Assembly (NCBI GenBank): GCA_951799425.1
Contig: OX637393.1
Location: 5,317,001 to 5,381,000 of the forward strand
Origin: Ilex aquifolium
Lineage: Eukaryota; Streptophyta; Magnoliopsida; Aquifoliales; Aquifoliaceae
Direction of reading: 5' to 3'
DNA: 64,000 bases
This document shows positions 13,320 through 26,868 of this stretch, piece after piece (position 1 is the first letter of the stretch; the number at the start of each line of letters is the position of its first letter). The notes below the pieces were generated by a model. The model made no database searches. It was given only the letters and a program-made list of their open reading frames with translations, and was not told the DNA's origin. Made by a program: the position numbers and the translations under genes.

Positions 13320-13745
13320 ATAGTAACATTAAAAATAAAAAATAGTAACATTCAAATACAAAAAAAGTTATGATTTGGATACAAAAAATAATACATTTAA
13401 ACACAAAAAAATAGTAACATTTAAACATAAAAAAAAATTGAAACATTCAATATTAATATTTTAAAAAAATAACAACAGTAACATGTTCAACAAAAATTGT
13501 AACATACTTAACAATAATTATTTCTCTCAAATTCAAAAGCAAAAAATAGTACCATTCAAACACAAAAAATAGTAATATTCAAAAACAAAACAAATAGTAA
13601 CATTGAATATTAATATTTAGTAAAATAATAGTAGTAACATGCTCAACAAAAACAGTAACATGCTCAAAATAATAGGAACATGAACTGTAACATATTCAAC
13701 AAAAGTAGTAACATGAACAGTAACATAATAAAAAAAATAGTAACA
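13320..13745. repeat. Degenerate TAGTAACAT(T) array
   Basis: The motif 'tagtaacat' and close variants recur about every 15-35 bases, separated by A-rich linkers such as 'tcaaacacaaaaaa'. It lies inside the 13030-14300 element and has no coding frame. Confidence 0.65.
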
Positions 13746-13753
13746 TGAATTTG

Positions 13754-13804
<51 letters not shown>

Positions 13805-13840
13805 AAGAGTTTTGAATTTGATATATATATATATATATAT

Positions 13841-13882
<42 letters not shown>

Positions 13883-13954
13883 TTGAATTTGAATTTTAAA
13901 TTTATGATGGAGATTTTATATATATATAGAGAGAGAGAGAGAGCGCTTTGAATT

Positions 13955-14031
<77 letters not shown>

Positions 14032-14034
14032 TAT
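13754..14034. repeat. Compound (TA)n(GA)n microsatellites, four blocks
   Basis: Four successive TA-run then GA-run blocks, separated by a repeated spacer containing 'gttttgaatttgaatttt' or a shorter version of it. The spacer repetition suggests that the whole unit was duplicated. The same TA-then-GA pattern occurs at 33681-33776. Confidence 0.85.
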
Positions 14035-14540
14035 TTGAATTTGAATTTTAAATTTATGATGGAGATTTTATTGACATATTTTAATTGACCTTGAATTAAG
14101 GGATAACAATTTCCAAAATAGGAAATTAATTTAACTTCCTTTCAAGGAAGGGTATTTTTGAGATAAAAAAAAAAAGTGGACTTAAGTCATTACATATAAT
14201 TTTAAACATGGACTTAGCCTCTTATAAGTTTTCTTGCCGGACTCATCTCCAAACAAGTACATCTAGGGGGACTCACTTCCAATTTTCACTTTTAATTTTT
14301 AGTTTCTTGACCGAAAGGACCGACTAGGCCCATGGAAGTGTTCCTCGGCCAAACCCATTGGCCTACAGTAATGATCCGTTTAAAAACCCATTAGGTTCAG
14401 CCGATGCATAAGGCCGGTCGGCCTTTCTTCTAACAGTGGGCCTTGTCCAATGCAAACATTTGGTTAGCTTACTATGCTAGTCTATTTGTGATGTAATTTG
14501 TTGGAAAGGGGAAGCTTTCGGTTTTCTACAACCTCTATTG

Positions 14541-15437
14541 AATTAGGATGCAATATAGATTCAAATCAATAAAATCATCATTTTTTTATTGCAAAAAAGA
14601 AAAAAAAAAATACAACTCAACATAATGAAGGTCCCCTATTTGGTTCAAATAGAGCAACCTATAATCGATAGTAACATGTGATAGCTAACCTGCATCGATT
14701 ACTTCAGTGATTGAATAAAAATTAAAGACGTGAATTTACACGTTTTGATTTTGAATTTCATTTGTTGCATAAATCCCAGGTAATATTGATGTGCATGATT
14801 CTCATACGATTGCATACATTGATATGTTGTAACTATAAGTCTAAAAGAAGCGTAGATGATGACAAATGATTACAATCTACCCTTGTTAATTTATTTTAGA
14901 TTTAATTTATCCAATTTACATGTCTTAGACATAAATACATCAAAGACTTGAACTCTCAACATATGACTTGGAATAATGTAGTACTTGCGATCGACCCATG
15001 ACCTTCTTAATCATACACAAGTCCAAAGAGAAGCATTCATTATATAAAACTGGCCTTTCATACACACAATATTTATAAATACATAATAATAATACCCTTC
15101 TTTATTCTTTAGGTTATTATACACTAAAGAGGGTCTTCCGGTGGTACAATCAATACAAAGAGGTGGCACTACCAATCTAATTACAACAAGAAATGTGGTA
15201 CAAGTTACACTATTTATAAGATATTACTTTGATCATATCATGGTAACCAATTTTCTAACCTAATCCACTACTGTCGTTCGATTAATAGTGGTTCCTAGCA
15301 TTAAATAAAATCCACTAACAATCTATTGACAACAGTGAGATTAAGTTATTAAATTGTATTAGATGATTAGATTTAAGTATGTAGTTCAAAACCAAAATGC
15401 AATATACCAATTTTTTTATAAACATCACCAGTGAACC
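14541..15437. repeat. 2OGD 3' flank, copy A of segmental duplication
   Basis: Starts 'aattaggatgcaatataga' and matches 44727-45751 nearly collinearly, including 'ccctatttggttcaaatag', 'acctataatcgatagtaa' and 'gagaagcattc'. Copy A lacks about 85 bases found in copy B around 45140-45225. It lies downstream of the 2OGD stop on the minus strand and holds no gene. Confidence 0.8.
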
Positions 15438-18019
15438 TTAAATGGTGTAACTTTCTGAATTTTTCAGCTTCATGTGCTCCAGATATGACTTCCCATCGAG
15501 TTTACGAGAGAAAAAGTCTTTAAAGTAGTTCTCCATTGTAACAGTTTTGAATAATGGAAGGTTCTGTGAGTTTATAAGAGTGTTTGGTGGTCCAACCTTT
15601 GCTTCAAATTTAGGGTTGAAGAACATGGCAATGGAGGTCCTTTCTTTCACTGCATTCACCATAGCTCTGTGCTCTATGCTGTTGTACATACCATTGCTGA
15701 AGATCTGCATAATCATGTAATAATAGGAAAGTAAAACAACACGTAGTTTATGCCCCATTAATGTAATATTGGCACTTTTCGAGCAAAAAATGGTGAACTG
15801 GGAAGTTGGGCCTATCAATAGACTAGATTCTTATTCAAAATTGATCCGATTTGCATCCGAAATATGGTTGAAACGGATATGAATTGTTTTGTAGACCAAT
15901 TATCCAAATCCGAGTTATATCATATTTCATGAACTCAGATTTAGATTTATCAGTATCCAATTCGATAGAAATTCAATCGGAATTATATATGAATACGTGA
16001 ATGTATTTATGTAATTGAATGATTATATGATAAAATTGAATCAAAACTTAGCAGTGATTTGCCAAAATCAACTATAGTTTAATTATTCGAATTAGGTTGG
16101 ATATTCAGTTTTTAACGAATTCGAATATAGTCTATAAAAGTAAAATCCATCCGATTATACACTATTAGATTCCTACCGAAAATTTGAAATTGAATTTGAA
16201 TTCAGATCAATACAAATTAGAGCCAGATCTAATTTGTTGACATACCTACTAAGAAAGATAGATTGAGTAAAGAGCTAACCTTTGATATTATTTGCACAAA
16301 GTGACTGCTATAAGGTTAGAAGCATATAAAATACATCATATATACTAAGTTCTTGGTGTTAATATTCTTGTCTAGGTATCAAGAACTAAAAATGCTGATC
16401 GGATCTGGCAAAATGAAGCCAATATCAATGACATATTAACTTCATTTTATTGGCCATCGAGTTATTGTTTGCATAGAATTTATAAACTAACTTGCTTCAT
16501 CTAAAACCCCAACTTTTCCTATTCTAGGTTGCTTCATCTAAAAAAATGAACTTTTTTTTTTTAATTTTGGAATAACACTAAATACATAAATGTTTCCAAA
16601 CATAATTCAAAGTGGTGTGTGTGTGTTTGTATATATGTGTGTGTGTATATATATACACACACGTATGTGTATTTCTATATGCGTGTATATATATTTTGTG
16701 GGTTTATGATCTTCAATACGGGAATCCAATTTTTTGTTATTTTAGAAATTTTCTTAATTCTAGAAATACTAGTGTCATTTTTTAGTAGTTCATGACTTTA
16801 TTTTAAAATTTTAATTTTAATACAAGTTTTTAGTATTACATCATTCTTTTATTTTTCTCAACATAAATATGATTTGTGCAACCGGTCTATCCCACCAAAC
16901 ATAACACAATAATTTGGGTTGTGTTAGGGTTAGAAATTTTGACAATGTTAACTAATTATGTTGTGTTTTGATTGACAAAATTTTGAGACAATTAAATTCG
17001 ACACGCTATGAATTTGACCAGGCAATTCCAATTGTCAGTCTCATCATTCGTAAGGATGCATATAAGTAGAGAAGTAATGTTTCTTAAGTCTAATTTTTTT
17101 ATTCAATTCATTGTTGTTGCCAAACTATAGCAGAAAATCTTAATATTGGACGTAGTTATTTGTCAATGCACGGACAATAATAGATTAAATAAGTAAATTA
17201 TGTCAAAAAATTGCAACAAGTACTAATACTGTGTTTGAAATAGGGACTTGACTATAGTACTAATTTTTTTTTCCGGTACCATATATCCATTTACCGATAA
17301 AAACACTCACAAAAATGAAATTTTTTTCTGTATTGAAGAAAAGTGGTAAAAATAATTACCACAAAAGTGATAAAAACACATACAAAAGTGATAAATCACC
17401 CACAAAAGTGCTAATTTTTTTATTATAAAATGACCCACAAAATTATAAAAATACTCATTAAAATTGGAGTTACGTTGAAAACGGTTTATCCAATACGTTG
17501 GAAATTGGAGTTACGTTGAAAACGTGCTAATTCTTCCCTAGTCAAGTCCTTGAAATTGATTTAGAAGCACAAGAAAAGGTTTGAAAATGATGGGAAGGAT
17601 ATCCACCAGGTAGATCAACTAGATTAAGTACTAGTACAGTATGATTATATACATATATTTTCGTGAGAGAGAGAGAGAGAGGGGTATGGCAAACCTCAAA
17701 AACGTCTCCCACATTGACAACAAAGGCATCTGGGAGGAACTTAACAGGAAACCAAACTCCATCCTTTTTAATTTGGAAGCCTTCCACTCCATTGATTTCT
17801 AGAAGGATTGTAATTCCAGTAGCATCTGAGTGAGGATTGAAGCCCATCACTAGCTCTGATTGTGGGCATGGAGGATAGTAATTCATTCTCACTACTTGCA
17901 TCCCATCCTCAAACATCTCTTCAATCTCTCTCTTATAAATCTTTAGTGCTATTGCCATCAATCCAAATATAGTCATGGCAAGTTTTTGCAGCTCTGATAG
18001 ATAAGACTCAATTGTATCC
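15438..18019 (-). pseudogene. 2OG-Fe(II) dioxygenase (SRG1-like), exons 3-4 of copy A
   Basis: 3' half of a plant DOXC-class dioxygenase of the SRG1/codeine-demethylase-like type; these enzymes oxidise small molecules using 2-oxoglutarate and Fe(II), and the substrate here cannot be told. Exon 3 is 18019-17695 (from DTIESYLSELQKLAM to NVGDVFE) and exon 4 is 15704-15438 (IFSNGMYNSIEHR to the stop). The catalytic core looks intact: His-x-Asp in NPHSDATG, the distal His in SIEHR, and the 2-oxoglutarate Arg-x-Ser in ERTSIAMF. Borders are GT..AG and phases fit exons 1-2 at 34743-33779: exon 2 ends in AG, and exon 3 begins with the G that completes an Arg codon. Intron 3 (15705-17694) has no gene. 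Called pseudogene because exon 2 is broken, though this half is open. Confidence 0.85.
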
Positions 18020-18188
18020 CTGCAATGAATCAAATATTAAGATGATAAACATGTCAAGCTTGATATTGAACACGAGTCTGAATTTGAGTTTACACTTGAA
18101 GACAAGTCTAAGATCAATATGTTTAATCACATGAGGTTGAATCAACTCTTACATACCTTTTTGGATGCTTAGACAAGCATACATGATA

Positions 18189-18240
<52 letters not shown>
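18020..18240. repeat. Remnant of intron 2 ending in a (TA)n run
   Basis: About 170 bases of apparent original intron followed by an uninterrupted (TA)n run from about 18191 to 18240. The Helitron terminus begins at the next base, so the microsatellite was the likely insertion site. Confidence 0.75.
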
Positions 18241-18241
<1 letters not shown>

Positions 18242-21200
18242 TAGTTGGTGCACACGTGCGTTGCACGTGAATCAATTTATTGCAATAAACAAACAATTAT
18301 AATAACATATAAATTGATGAAGCCCAACATTAGATGAATCCAATCATAAAATTGTCTCCATTGACAATTATACATTGCGTAACATGCAATCCTTCTTAAT
18401 ACAAGTAGAAGGAGAGCAAAATTAAAAAAAAAAAAAACAAATAGCTTTGAACTTCTACCCACTTTTAAGACGACCATTTAAGAACAACTCCTTTCTTCAT
18501 TATAATGGTTGTAGAAATATAAATGTCAAGAACAACCTATGATTGAGGAATCCCCTTGACCATTTGTGTTGCTCATGTACAGGTGAACAACATGTAACTT
18601 CAAATCCAATGTTCTTATATTAGACAAATGAGAACTCCACACAAACATGTAATTACAAGATGGTGATATGCAAGGTCATGTAATTAAAGTCATACTAAAG
18701 GATTAGAGAAGGAAAGGTCAGTTACATTCATGATCTTTGGTATACATTGTTTCTAATGAAAACAAAATCAAAGCACTAAATGGCAATTGTCTAACCAAAA
18801 AGGAAGCTTGAAGTATTGCCACATAAATATGTATTACGGTCCTTACATTTTACAACCCAACTTAAACAGTTAGTAGTTTGCAAATATAGTTATTCTTGTG
18901 AAAGCAATACCAAAATAATAATTATAGTAATACGTTTGGACCAATAATTAGGGTAGATGGTGATCGTGAACCTAATAAGGCACCTATATTACGAAGTTAT
19001 CTCATGGAGTAAAAAAGATTTCCAAAAATACGATCACATTGATCAATTACAACTGCTTGAAGACACACATAAGAGCACATATATTATATTAAGATATGAA
19101 GGCACATACACACACAAAAAAACCAAGCACATCAAAAACAAAATTCAAAATTTTTAAATCCAAAAAACACTCAATTGCATAGTATGTCATAATCACAATA
19201 AATAGAACCAATATATGTAGTAGCTGAAAAATTATAGAAGACAAGAAAATGCAATATTTTGATGGTTTTAAATTTTGTCATTCTGTAGTCATGCCCACTA
19301 ACTCAAGTCCTAGATTTGGTAGAGTTAATATAGCTATGTGACTGGATGTAGTTACTAATTCAATGTACAACAATATAGAGTAGAACTATTGCTGTCTAAA
19401 AGTAATAGTGATTTTTCAACAAATAGCGTGCACTATGGACATAAATATAATTTTCATGTCAACTTCCAGAAACATGGCCTCCTCAAAGACGCGAAGAAGA
19501 AATGTAAATTGTATTTTGCAAATGTTCTCAATTGTATATTTTGATCCCTTCAGGTGGTAGATCACTCATGATGAGAAAGCAGTGTGAATTTATCAAAAAA
19601 TGGAACAAGAGTTGAGGCAGTCCAACGATTGCCACAAAATTTGTAGCTGTTTTAAAACAAATTGAAGCTTAGAAGTTTCTCCACACACAGTTGCGAATAA
19701 GAACTTGTTGCAACATTCCAAACATTTTTATTTCTCAAACTGTCGCAAAGAAACCAAGGTACCTTACACACGAATGATTTTTTTACTGCTCTCCGAGCCT
19801 TCTACTAGTTATCCAATTGAAAAGGAGACATCCTTATCAGTACTCAGATGTCATGAGCTTACTATGGAGCAAACTGGAAAACAAAATTGACTACCTCATA
19901 TTTTAGGAGCACAAAACTAAACAACCAAACCAAACAAATTGATTCACATCCATATCTTCCACCTTACTCTAGATATGCACCCCTATAAGCATATATTGAT
20001 AATACTCCATCAGCCACACATAAAAACTTGACACTTAATTTGCAACATTCATAATCCTCTCCATTAATATACAAGAATAATTCAACTAAAAAAATTCATA
20101 TTTCATGTTAAAAAAGGCATGTTCTCTAATGCTTTTGGAATAATCATTGGAACTGTTTATTGCCAGGAAACATACTAAAGTAGTTTGACATAAGCTACAA
20201 TCCAAGTATTTTGACATAGCTAAAACCAAAACATTCGGATTTTACCTTCTCTTCTACAATAGGAATGACATCATCAGCACAAGTAGGAATGGCAACAAGT
20301 TCAGCATCAACAAAGGATGGACCACCAGGGCCAATGTCCATTATAATTGATAAGAGAACGTCCTCTGTAATTAAGAACAACAGTAAGCTAGAAAACTTTT
20401 TGGGAGCTCCGATCACTAAACCCAACACTCTTAAGAAGATTGCTAGATTTGAGGTGCAGAATGAGAGAGAGAGGCAGATAGAGAGAAAAAGGCAGAAGAT
20501 TAGACTATAATTAAATCCAGAAATAGAGAGGATGAAAGACTATAATTAAATTATGATTAAAGAACGAGAGAGAGAGAGAGACAGAGAGAGAACCAAAAGG
20601 ATGACCTTCAATGTATCAATATCTAGAAGTGAGATTTGGTAATTAGCTTATGTTTAGGGAATGTCAAAGGGAGCAAGGCATATACGTGTGATGATGAATT
20701 ATATTACTGTAAAACATCATTTGGTCAAATTGGCTAAAAAAGAAAATGAAAGTAATCAACAATCCCCGATACGTACCCACTATGAGTCTCAATTTTCTCA
20801 ACTTAATGCATAGCCACGTAATCACGTAATCACGTCCCTCGGAACCATAGCAGGTTCGAGAAATGACAGAATTTCGAGGATCAATACCTTCGCCCAGTGC
20901 ACGTACGGGGCTGCAAAGCCAATTGGTGTCGTATACCCGTGGTGAACCCTATGAATCTTCTCGTAACCCTAATTGCAATGCAAAAACCTATGGATCTAGT
21001 AATTGATGTAATCGTCATATATCGCCACTTGCATCACAATTTCCCCCAACAACGGTAATGGCAGGCTCGTCCGAATCCCAATCATATGCAAATTCACATG
21101 TGATTTACAAATATTGATACTAAAATCGACAATACAAGATTGACAAATGAGAAGCAAAACTTGTTGCCGGAGTTATTACTTTGATTGAAGGATATGAGAC

Positions 21201-21682
21201 GAGTAAGAGGGGTCCGACGACGAGGATGAACATGCGCATTACGTTTCTGTAACATCGGAAGGAATCAGAGTGTGAGAGCTTGACCTTAGGTAGGATTTTT
21301 TGTAACTAAATTACTGTAATTGAAGAAAATTGGGATAATGGGCAAAGGTGTAGAACCTGGGTTGTATGGAGAAGACCTTAAATCTTCCACTAAGAAGTTG
21401 TAGGGCCTCAAATGCAGAATTAAAGAGATGGAGAGGGGAAGGTGAAGAGAGGGTTGTGCTGATTTGTGAAAACACAGGGAGAGAGAGAGAAAGTAACTGG
21501 TGAGAGGAAGCACATGTGAGAGAGAGATTAATGATTGAAAATTAGGGAGAGAGAGACGGGTGAGCCTGCTATTGACTGTGTGAAGGATATGGATTGTGTT
21601 GTTGGAGGGTAATAGTGGAAAAAATGATTTTTTTTTTTTTTTTTTTATGTATACTGACTTTTTAGAATAGTATAGATATAGA
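18241..21682 (-). mobile_element. Non-autonomous Helitron B (minus strand)
   Basis: Read on the minus strand the 3' end is ideal for a Helitron: a perfect 7-bp hairpin (CACGTGC, loop AAC, GCACGTG), 12 bases, then CTAG, followed by a host T. The 5' end reads TCTATATCTATACTATTC, preceded by a host A, matching insertion between A and T with no target duplication. Length is 3442 bp. There is no RepHel ORF, so it must be mobilised in trans. The 5' region is CT-rich on the minus strand. Short ORFs such as 20428-20195 match nothing I recognise. The 5' limit is less certain than the 3' end: the 3' end could instead serve a longer element reaching 30.2 kb. Confidence 0.75.
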
Positions 21683-22109
21683 TTTGATTTCGATGAAATT
21701 GAATGATTTTTGCCACATACTCTGTCTGAGCTTGGCAGCATTGATGTGCATTGAGACTATATAAGCCTTTGGTATATTTCAACAATCAGAAATGATTACC
21801 TTGTGTCCTTATCGTCATGAATCACAATGTGCAATGTTCATTGAAGAATCATGTACAATTAAGTTATACTGCAACCAGATGGGATTTAAACCAGCCACCA
21901 TTGCTAGAAAAGACTGACAATGAGTTAAGGAGAACCAATGGTCCTGAACCATGCCTAACATAGTTTTCCTTTTCAATCAAATATTTCCTCGCCCAAGAGT
22001 ATGGCCTAACGATATATGGAGGGACAGGATACTGCACCCAAGACATGAACCATATATGGAGGGACAGGATATTGCACCCAAGACATGAAGCAATGAATTA
22101 ATTTCTCAC

Positions 22110-22625
22110 CTACAGAGATGCCATTTTGAGGTGCTTCTTTGAGGGCAGCATCAACTATGCCTTTGAGATTGATGATCTTAGACCCTCTCCTAACAGCATT
22201 GCAAGTTATCACGACCTTTGGTTTGCAATCCATGATTCTTTGAGCAAGAGACTCCGCAGAGAATCCGGCAAAGACGACCTGACAAACAAGAACAATTTGA
22301 AATCAGAAATTAAGAAAATCTTGGGAGATAGATAAGATATGATAAACATCTTAGGAGAAAATACGGAATGTTGCGGTGCAATACCGAGTGAACAGCACCA
22401 ATGTGCGCACAAGCAAGCATTGCAATTGGCAGTTCCATAAGCATGGGTAAGTAAATAACAACATCATCACCCTTCCTAATACCAATATCTTTCAAGTAAT
22501 TTGAAAGCTGTTTGCAGCAAAACACAACAAAGCAACTGGTCAGGCAATCCAACCCAGTTGTACAGTGGTTGATGCGAGAAAGAGAAGACACCAGCTCCAA
22601 TCATGGCGGTGATGATATGACCAAT
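22110..22625 (-). pseudogene. Captured acetyl-CoA synthetase fragment (two exons)
   Basis: Two exon pieces of a plastid-type acetyl-CoA synthetase, in order on the minus strand. The first (about 22517-22386) encodes [20 protein letters not shown], then [11 protein letters not shown] and IGAVHS. The second (22278-22110, AG before and GT after) encodes [32 protein letters not shown] and ending NGISVG. The intervening intron remains, so capture was at DNA level. These cover only part of the N-terminal acyl-adenylate domain; the P-loop and C-terminal domain are missing. Just upstream (22625-22580) a frame reads [15 protein letters not shown], reminiscent of an amino-acid permease segment, suggesting a chimera; that part is tentative. 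Confidence 0.8.
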
Positions 22626-25600
22626 ACTGGTCCAGAGGGTTCATGGTGAAGAAATATTAACAGATTAGGGCCATTATTTTTATTATTGAATTTACAAGTA
22701 GATTTAAAAAAAACAGAACAGAGGAATTAATTTGATGGTATTATTAATTTGCATGACAAAAGAAGGCATGGTATTAAACGAACACATGGAAAGGTTATAG
22801 GTACATATTCATTTTAGACAGTGAGAATATATTCGTTTTCGAAAATGTGTAGCCCATTGTATGCAGTCTTATCCTGGATATGGAGATGTTGTTTCCACGG
22901 CTGAAGAATGCCAAGTTTCACCCTCAATGTATCTTAATTCACAATAAATCAACTTATGCATAGCAAATTGAAAAACTTGCCTCAATAAAATCTTAGAGAA
23001 AGCAGGAAGGCACAGTCTTGGGCGGCTTGTAAAATGAAAGTGTCATCAACTCCCTCAACTTCTTCTGGTGTCCACATTCTTTGCAACAATGCTGAAGTGC
23101 ATGCACAATAAAAAAAACAGAATATTTTGAATTCTTCCACTCCAATTACGAAGAACCAAAAGAGAACACCTGACTTGTTGAACAACATCTATTATATAGA
23201 AATATGACACTTCTATTATATAGAAACAAAGAGAATGAATTCCAGCCCCATTCTGTTAAACAACCAAAAACAACGCCTCTGTCGACTTTGATAGAGGGAC
23301 CTACAAAATGCTCTTCCAGTTCTCAACTTCATAGAAACCATGGGGCATCCATGCAGAAAGACTCTCCGTTACACATTTGCATTGACGAACAAAAATTAGG
23401 CTAATAGAAGGATTTTTGAAGTACTATGTCATGCCCTATTTAATGGCAACCAAAAAAAAAAAAAAAATACTTACCGAAAAAAAGCAATAAAAAAAATGGT
23501 TAAAAACTATTTTTCTGATTTTTTTACTTGATTGGGAGTTAGAAAAGTAAATTCTAAAGCATTAGCAAAAAAATATATTCTAAGGCACATGTTCAAACCA
23601 CATTGCTAGATGTTAATATATGAGTGCAATTTCTTTCTTTCATTCACATGTTACATTTTTCATGATTTATGTCCCTGGTGGTTTGAATGGCATGTTGATA
23701 CACAAGCATTCTTGCATCTACATGCATGCGTGAGATCATTGACATTTTCTCCTTATTGGGGAAATTTGCTAATTTCATTATAGTTTGGACCTTTGTGTTC
23801 TCAGTTTTAACATATAATTGATTGAAATTTGTTTGGCCTTGCTTACCAACGGAAAAAATGTACTCTTTGAACAAAGGATGTCATTGATACTTTGGGTTGC
23901 TACCATTGTGAAGATCAAAGAAGCCTTATCTAAAATAAAATAAGATTTCTATAAGGACTTCATTAATATTTGGGTAGCATAGTTTGGCCAATTTTTTTGT
24001 AGATTCTAGAGAGCGTATCCGATTATAGGTGGGTTGTAAGGCTTTTGTTTCATGTTTAAGGCTGTGGTTTTTTTATACTATCGGTCATAATCTTGTTCTC
24101 ACGTGTTGTCTACGGTTTTGCTTTGAGTTTTCGTAAATGATCTATTGTACCTTTTTATTTTTCGAAGGGAAGAGTAAAGAATGGATTCGTGCACAAATTT
24201 TGTAATAAACAAGGATTGACAAAAGAATTAACTGCTATCAGAATAGATTGACAATAGAAATGTTCAATGTGGGATGTTGTACAGGCCAACTGAAAGCTAT
24301 TTATTATGACTCCGATAATACCGTTTGTTATTCTCTGTTTGGTTGATGGGAAATCCAAAGGAAAATGAGGAGAAATTAGGGCATCTATTATTGGACAGTT
24401 AGGAAGATTGTTGAAATAATGTGTATGCATATCTGTTTGTATAGATACACCTTTTTGGTGATTAGAAAATTGAAAAAAAAAATGTAAAAAATGCATTATT
24501 ATCCAGCTATCCTTTTGGTAAAAATATTGTTAGTAACTGTCCTTGTAAATACATCTCCTATGGCATTGCATCATTTCCTTTTGATCACCAGAACTTCCTA
24601 AGTCTTGTTTTTTTATGTTGATCAAGTGCCTTAATTCTTTTTGTAGACTCAATCAATTTGTAGCCTGGCAACAATAAGCCCAATAACATCAAAAAAGATT
24701 GGAATTTATTTCACCTAGGGGTGGAATTTGTCAAGCCCTTGTCCACAGTGATCCCAGATTTTGTGAGACGGAATTACAATTAAGAGCATGTTAATGACTT
24801 AGCAGCATCTTAAAGATTCAGATTTTTCAAAACTGCCTTGTGATATGCTCGTCATAACACCATCTTACCTCAGTCTCAGTACTTCACCTAAATTTCCTGT
24901 TAGATGGAAGGATTCCAAGGGATTGAAGCTCGGAGGAAATAGAAATTTGATAAGGAAAAAGACTCGGGTGTGGTGATGAGTTCCGAAGGGCTTCATGAGG
25001 GTATTGATCTATGCTATCAACAATGGCAAGGGGTGGACCAATGATTTTTCTCCAATTGTTTCCTTTTGCAAGGTTCCAGACTGTATTCTTGGTGTAATTT
25101 CAGTTTCAAATGTTGTCATTGGTCATTACTTGGTCTATGAATTTATTTATTTATTTTATTCCAAAGTATCGATTTGGTCTTAAAGAAATTAGGTATACAT
25201 TTGTTTTTTATATCAGCATACCAATTTTAAAAATATATTTGAATCACGTTAGGCTCAGCTAAAGTGTTTATTTTTACCTATTATGTAATCAAACAACATC
25301 TACCTTCTCTTCATCTCACACTTTAGTTTAACTGTTGTGGTTGTTGAACATCAGCTCAATTTTTCCTTAATTACCTTAGTCTGATAGTATAACTTTCATC
25401 TCTTTACCAATATGATATTTGAAAACAATAGACACTCAAAATAGGTGTGTCAGGAATGGGTAAATATTATTGTCTCATTGATTAAACTGTTATATATGCA
25501 TGTGCATAATCCATCTATTTGGGTTTCCTACAGGGGAAATCTGAGGTGCAGTTTCTGAGGTGCATCTAGTGACGATCCAAAACAATGGATAAGCCAGCTT

Positions 25601-25647
25601 TACCTAAACAAAACATGGATGATGGATACAGAAAACACCAACATAAA
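22626..25647. other. Interior of block A, no recognised gene
   Basis: AT-rich with an A-run near 23452-23467. A minus-strand reading at about 23080-22985 (WTPEEVEGVDDTFILQAAQD) looks like a spliced-gene remnant but was not identified. Otherwise nothing recognisable. Confidence 0.35.
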
Positions 25648-25800
25648 TAGAATAATAAACTGAATCAAAAACGAATTCACAAAGAAGAAAACATCAGCAT
25701 AAATCATATCTAATTCAGTAATAATTCAAACCAAAAAAAATCAAAAATTCAGAACTAATAATTTTAACACAGTAATTACCTGGTAAGAGGGAGCTCGACA
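25648..25800. repeat. Direct repeat, left copy (partner 29245-29400)
   Basis: Begins 'aatagaataataaactga' and ends 'acctggtaagaggg'; the same order of blocks recurs at 29245-29400 with a few substitutions and small indels. The two copies lie in direct orientation 3.6 kb apart, flanking the LEUNIG fragment. Confidence 0.85.
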
Positions 25801-26558
25801 ACTGGGGTGACCGTCCAACTGTTGGAACTCTTTTTAACCAAGGGACCTTGCAAGCTGCTCAAAACACAGAATAATGATACTCTAACAATAACATTTACAA
25901 GTCTTGCCAAGCAAAAAAATTAGAGTCCACTCTCAGAACCATTTGAAATTGATCAATCATATGCCAACAAGCAAGACAGGAAATAACTATTTCTTACTCC
26001 CAGCAGATGAGAATATTTCTTAAACCCATTAAAGCAATATCATAGTATTAATTTATCACTGTACATCTAAAAAGCAAATTGATCACATAAGCATTTTTAG
26101 TCTGACAATATTTCCTTCTTCTTCTTCTTTTTTGCCTCAAGTCCTACACAAAGTTCTCAAAATCGCTCAATCAATTACAAGAAGAAACACAAGAGAACCA
26201 AAATTCATATGAACTGCCCATCATGTGTGCAACTATTACAATCCATTTTGTTCCATCTGGAGTTGTGTTTTATGGGTGTTTCTGAGTTGGCTCTGTTCTG
26301 TTATTATTTTCTTATGGCGGTTTGTTCTAAGTCTATTTTTTCATTACTGGGTTATTGGATTTTTGGTAATATGTTTCATGGGTCTTTTGAGTATTGGCAT
26401 CAGTTCATTTTGAGGGTTTTTTACCCACTCATTTTTGGTGGTGTTGTTGCTGGGTTATACATTTGTTGTGTCCACATTTTTTAAGCTTTATATGTTCTGG
26501 TCTTTGAAATTTTCCCAATTTTCTGGCTTTATATGTTATTGTCATTTTGAACAAATAG

Positions 26559-26868
26559 GCTGGATGTGTACATCCATGATTATTTAGTGAAGAGGGACTT
26601 GAAGGCTTCTGCCCAGGCTTTTCAAGCTGAAGGAAATCTTCGGACCCTGTCGGTGAGATTATCTACAACTCATTTTAAGAGGAGGGGAAAAAAGCCCTTC
26701 TTAAGTTATGGTTTTAGTTTGGTGATTGTTGTTGAAATTTTGGACTTGGGTGTTTCAGCTATTGATGCTCCTGTTGGTTTTCTCTTTGAATGGTGGTCAG
26801 TGTTTTGGGATATTTTTATTGCTAGGACTAATGAGAAGCTCTCGGAAGTTGCTACATCTTACATTGAG
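26559..26868 (+). pseudogene. Captured LEUNIG-like fragment (LisH/LUFS region)
   Basis: Two exon pieces with their intron retained: 26559-26652 ([20 protein letters not shown] then FQAEG) and 26759-26868 ([20 protein letters not shown] then [16 protein letters not shown]). This is the N-terminal LisH-containing LUFS domain of the plant transcriptional corepressors LEUNIG/LEUNIG_HOMOLOG, used for SEUSS binding and oligomerisation. The conserved stretch normally linking the two parts (after QAEG) is absent, and the first exon instead ends NLRTLS. The Gln-rich and WD40 regions are missing. Acceptor AG and donor GT sites are present at all expected borders. It lies opposite in strand to the 2OGD gene. 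Confidence 0.88.

Larger units (their letters stand above)
13030..14300. mobile_element. Inverted-repeat element rich in microsatellites
   Basis: The left end (about 13033-13110, containing 'ggacttgtttggactt' and 'aagtccgtcaaggaaac') matches the reverse complement of the right end (about 14185-14300, 'agtacatctaggggg' and 'cttgccggactcatct'), giving imperfect terminal inverted repeats of roughly 60-80 bases. The interior is non-coding: a degenerate array and TA/GA microsatellites. Likely a non-autonomous DNA transposon; exact ends and target duplication are not resolved. Confidence 0.55.

Noticed and set aside
13745..13951. Open frame of Arg-Glu and Ile-Tyr repeats
   Set aside because: Translation of TA/GA microsatellites.
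25550..25570. CTAGT as a possible Helitron 3' end
   Set aside because: No hairpin upstream, only a short direct repeat of ctgaggtgca.
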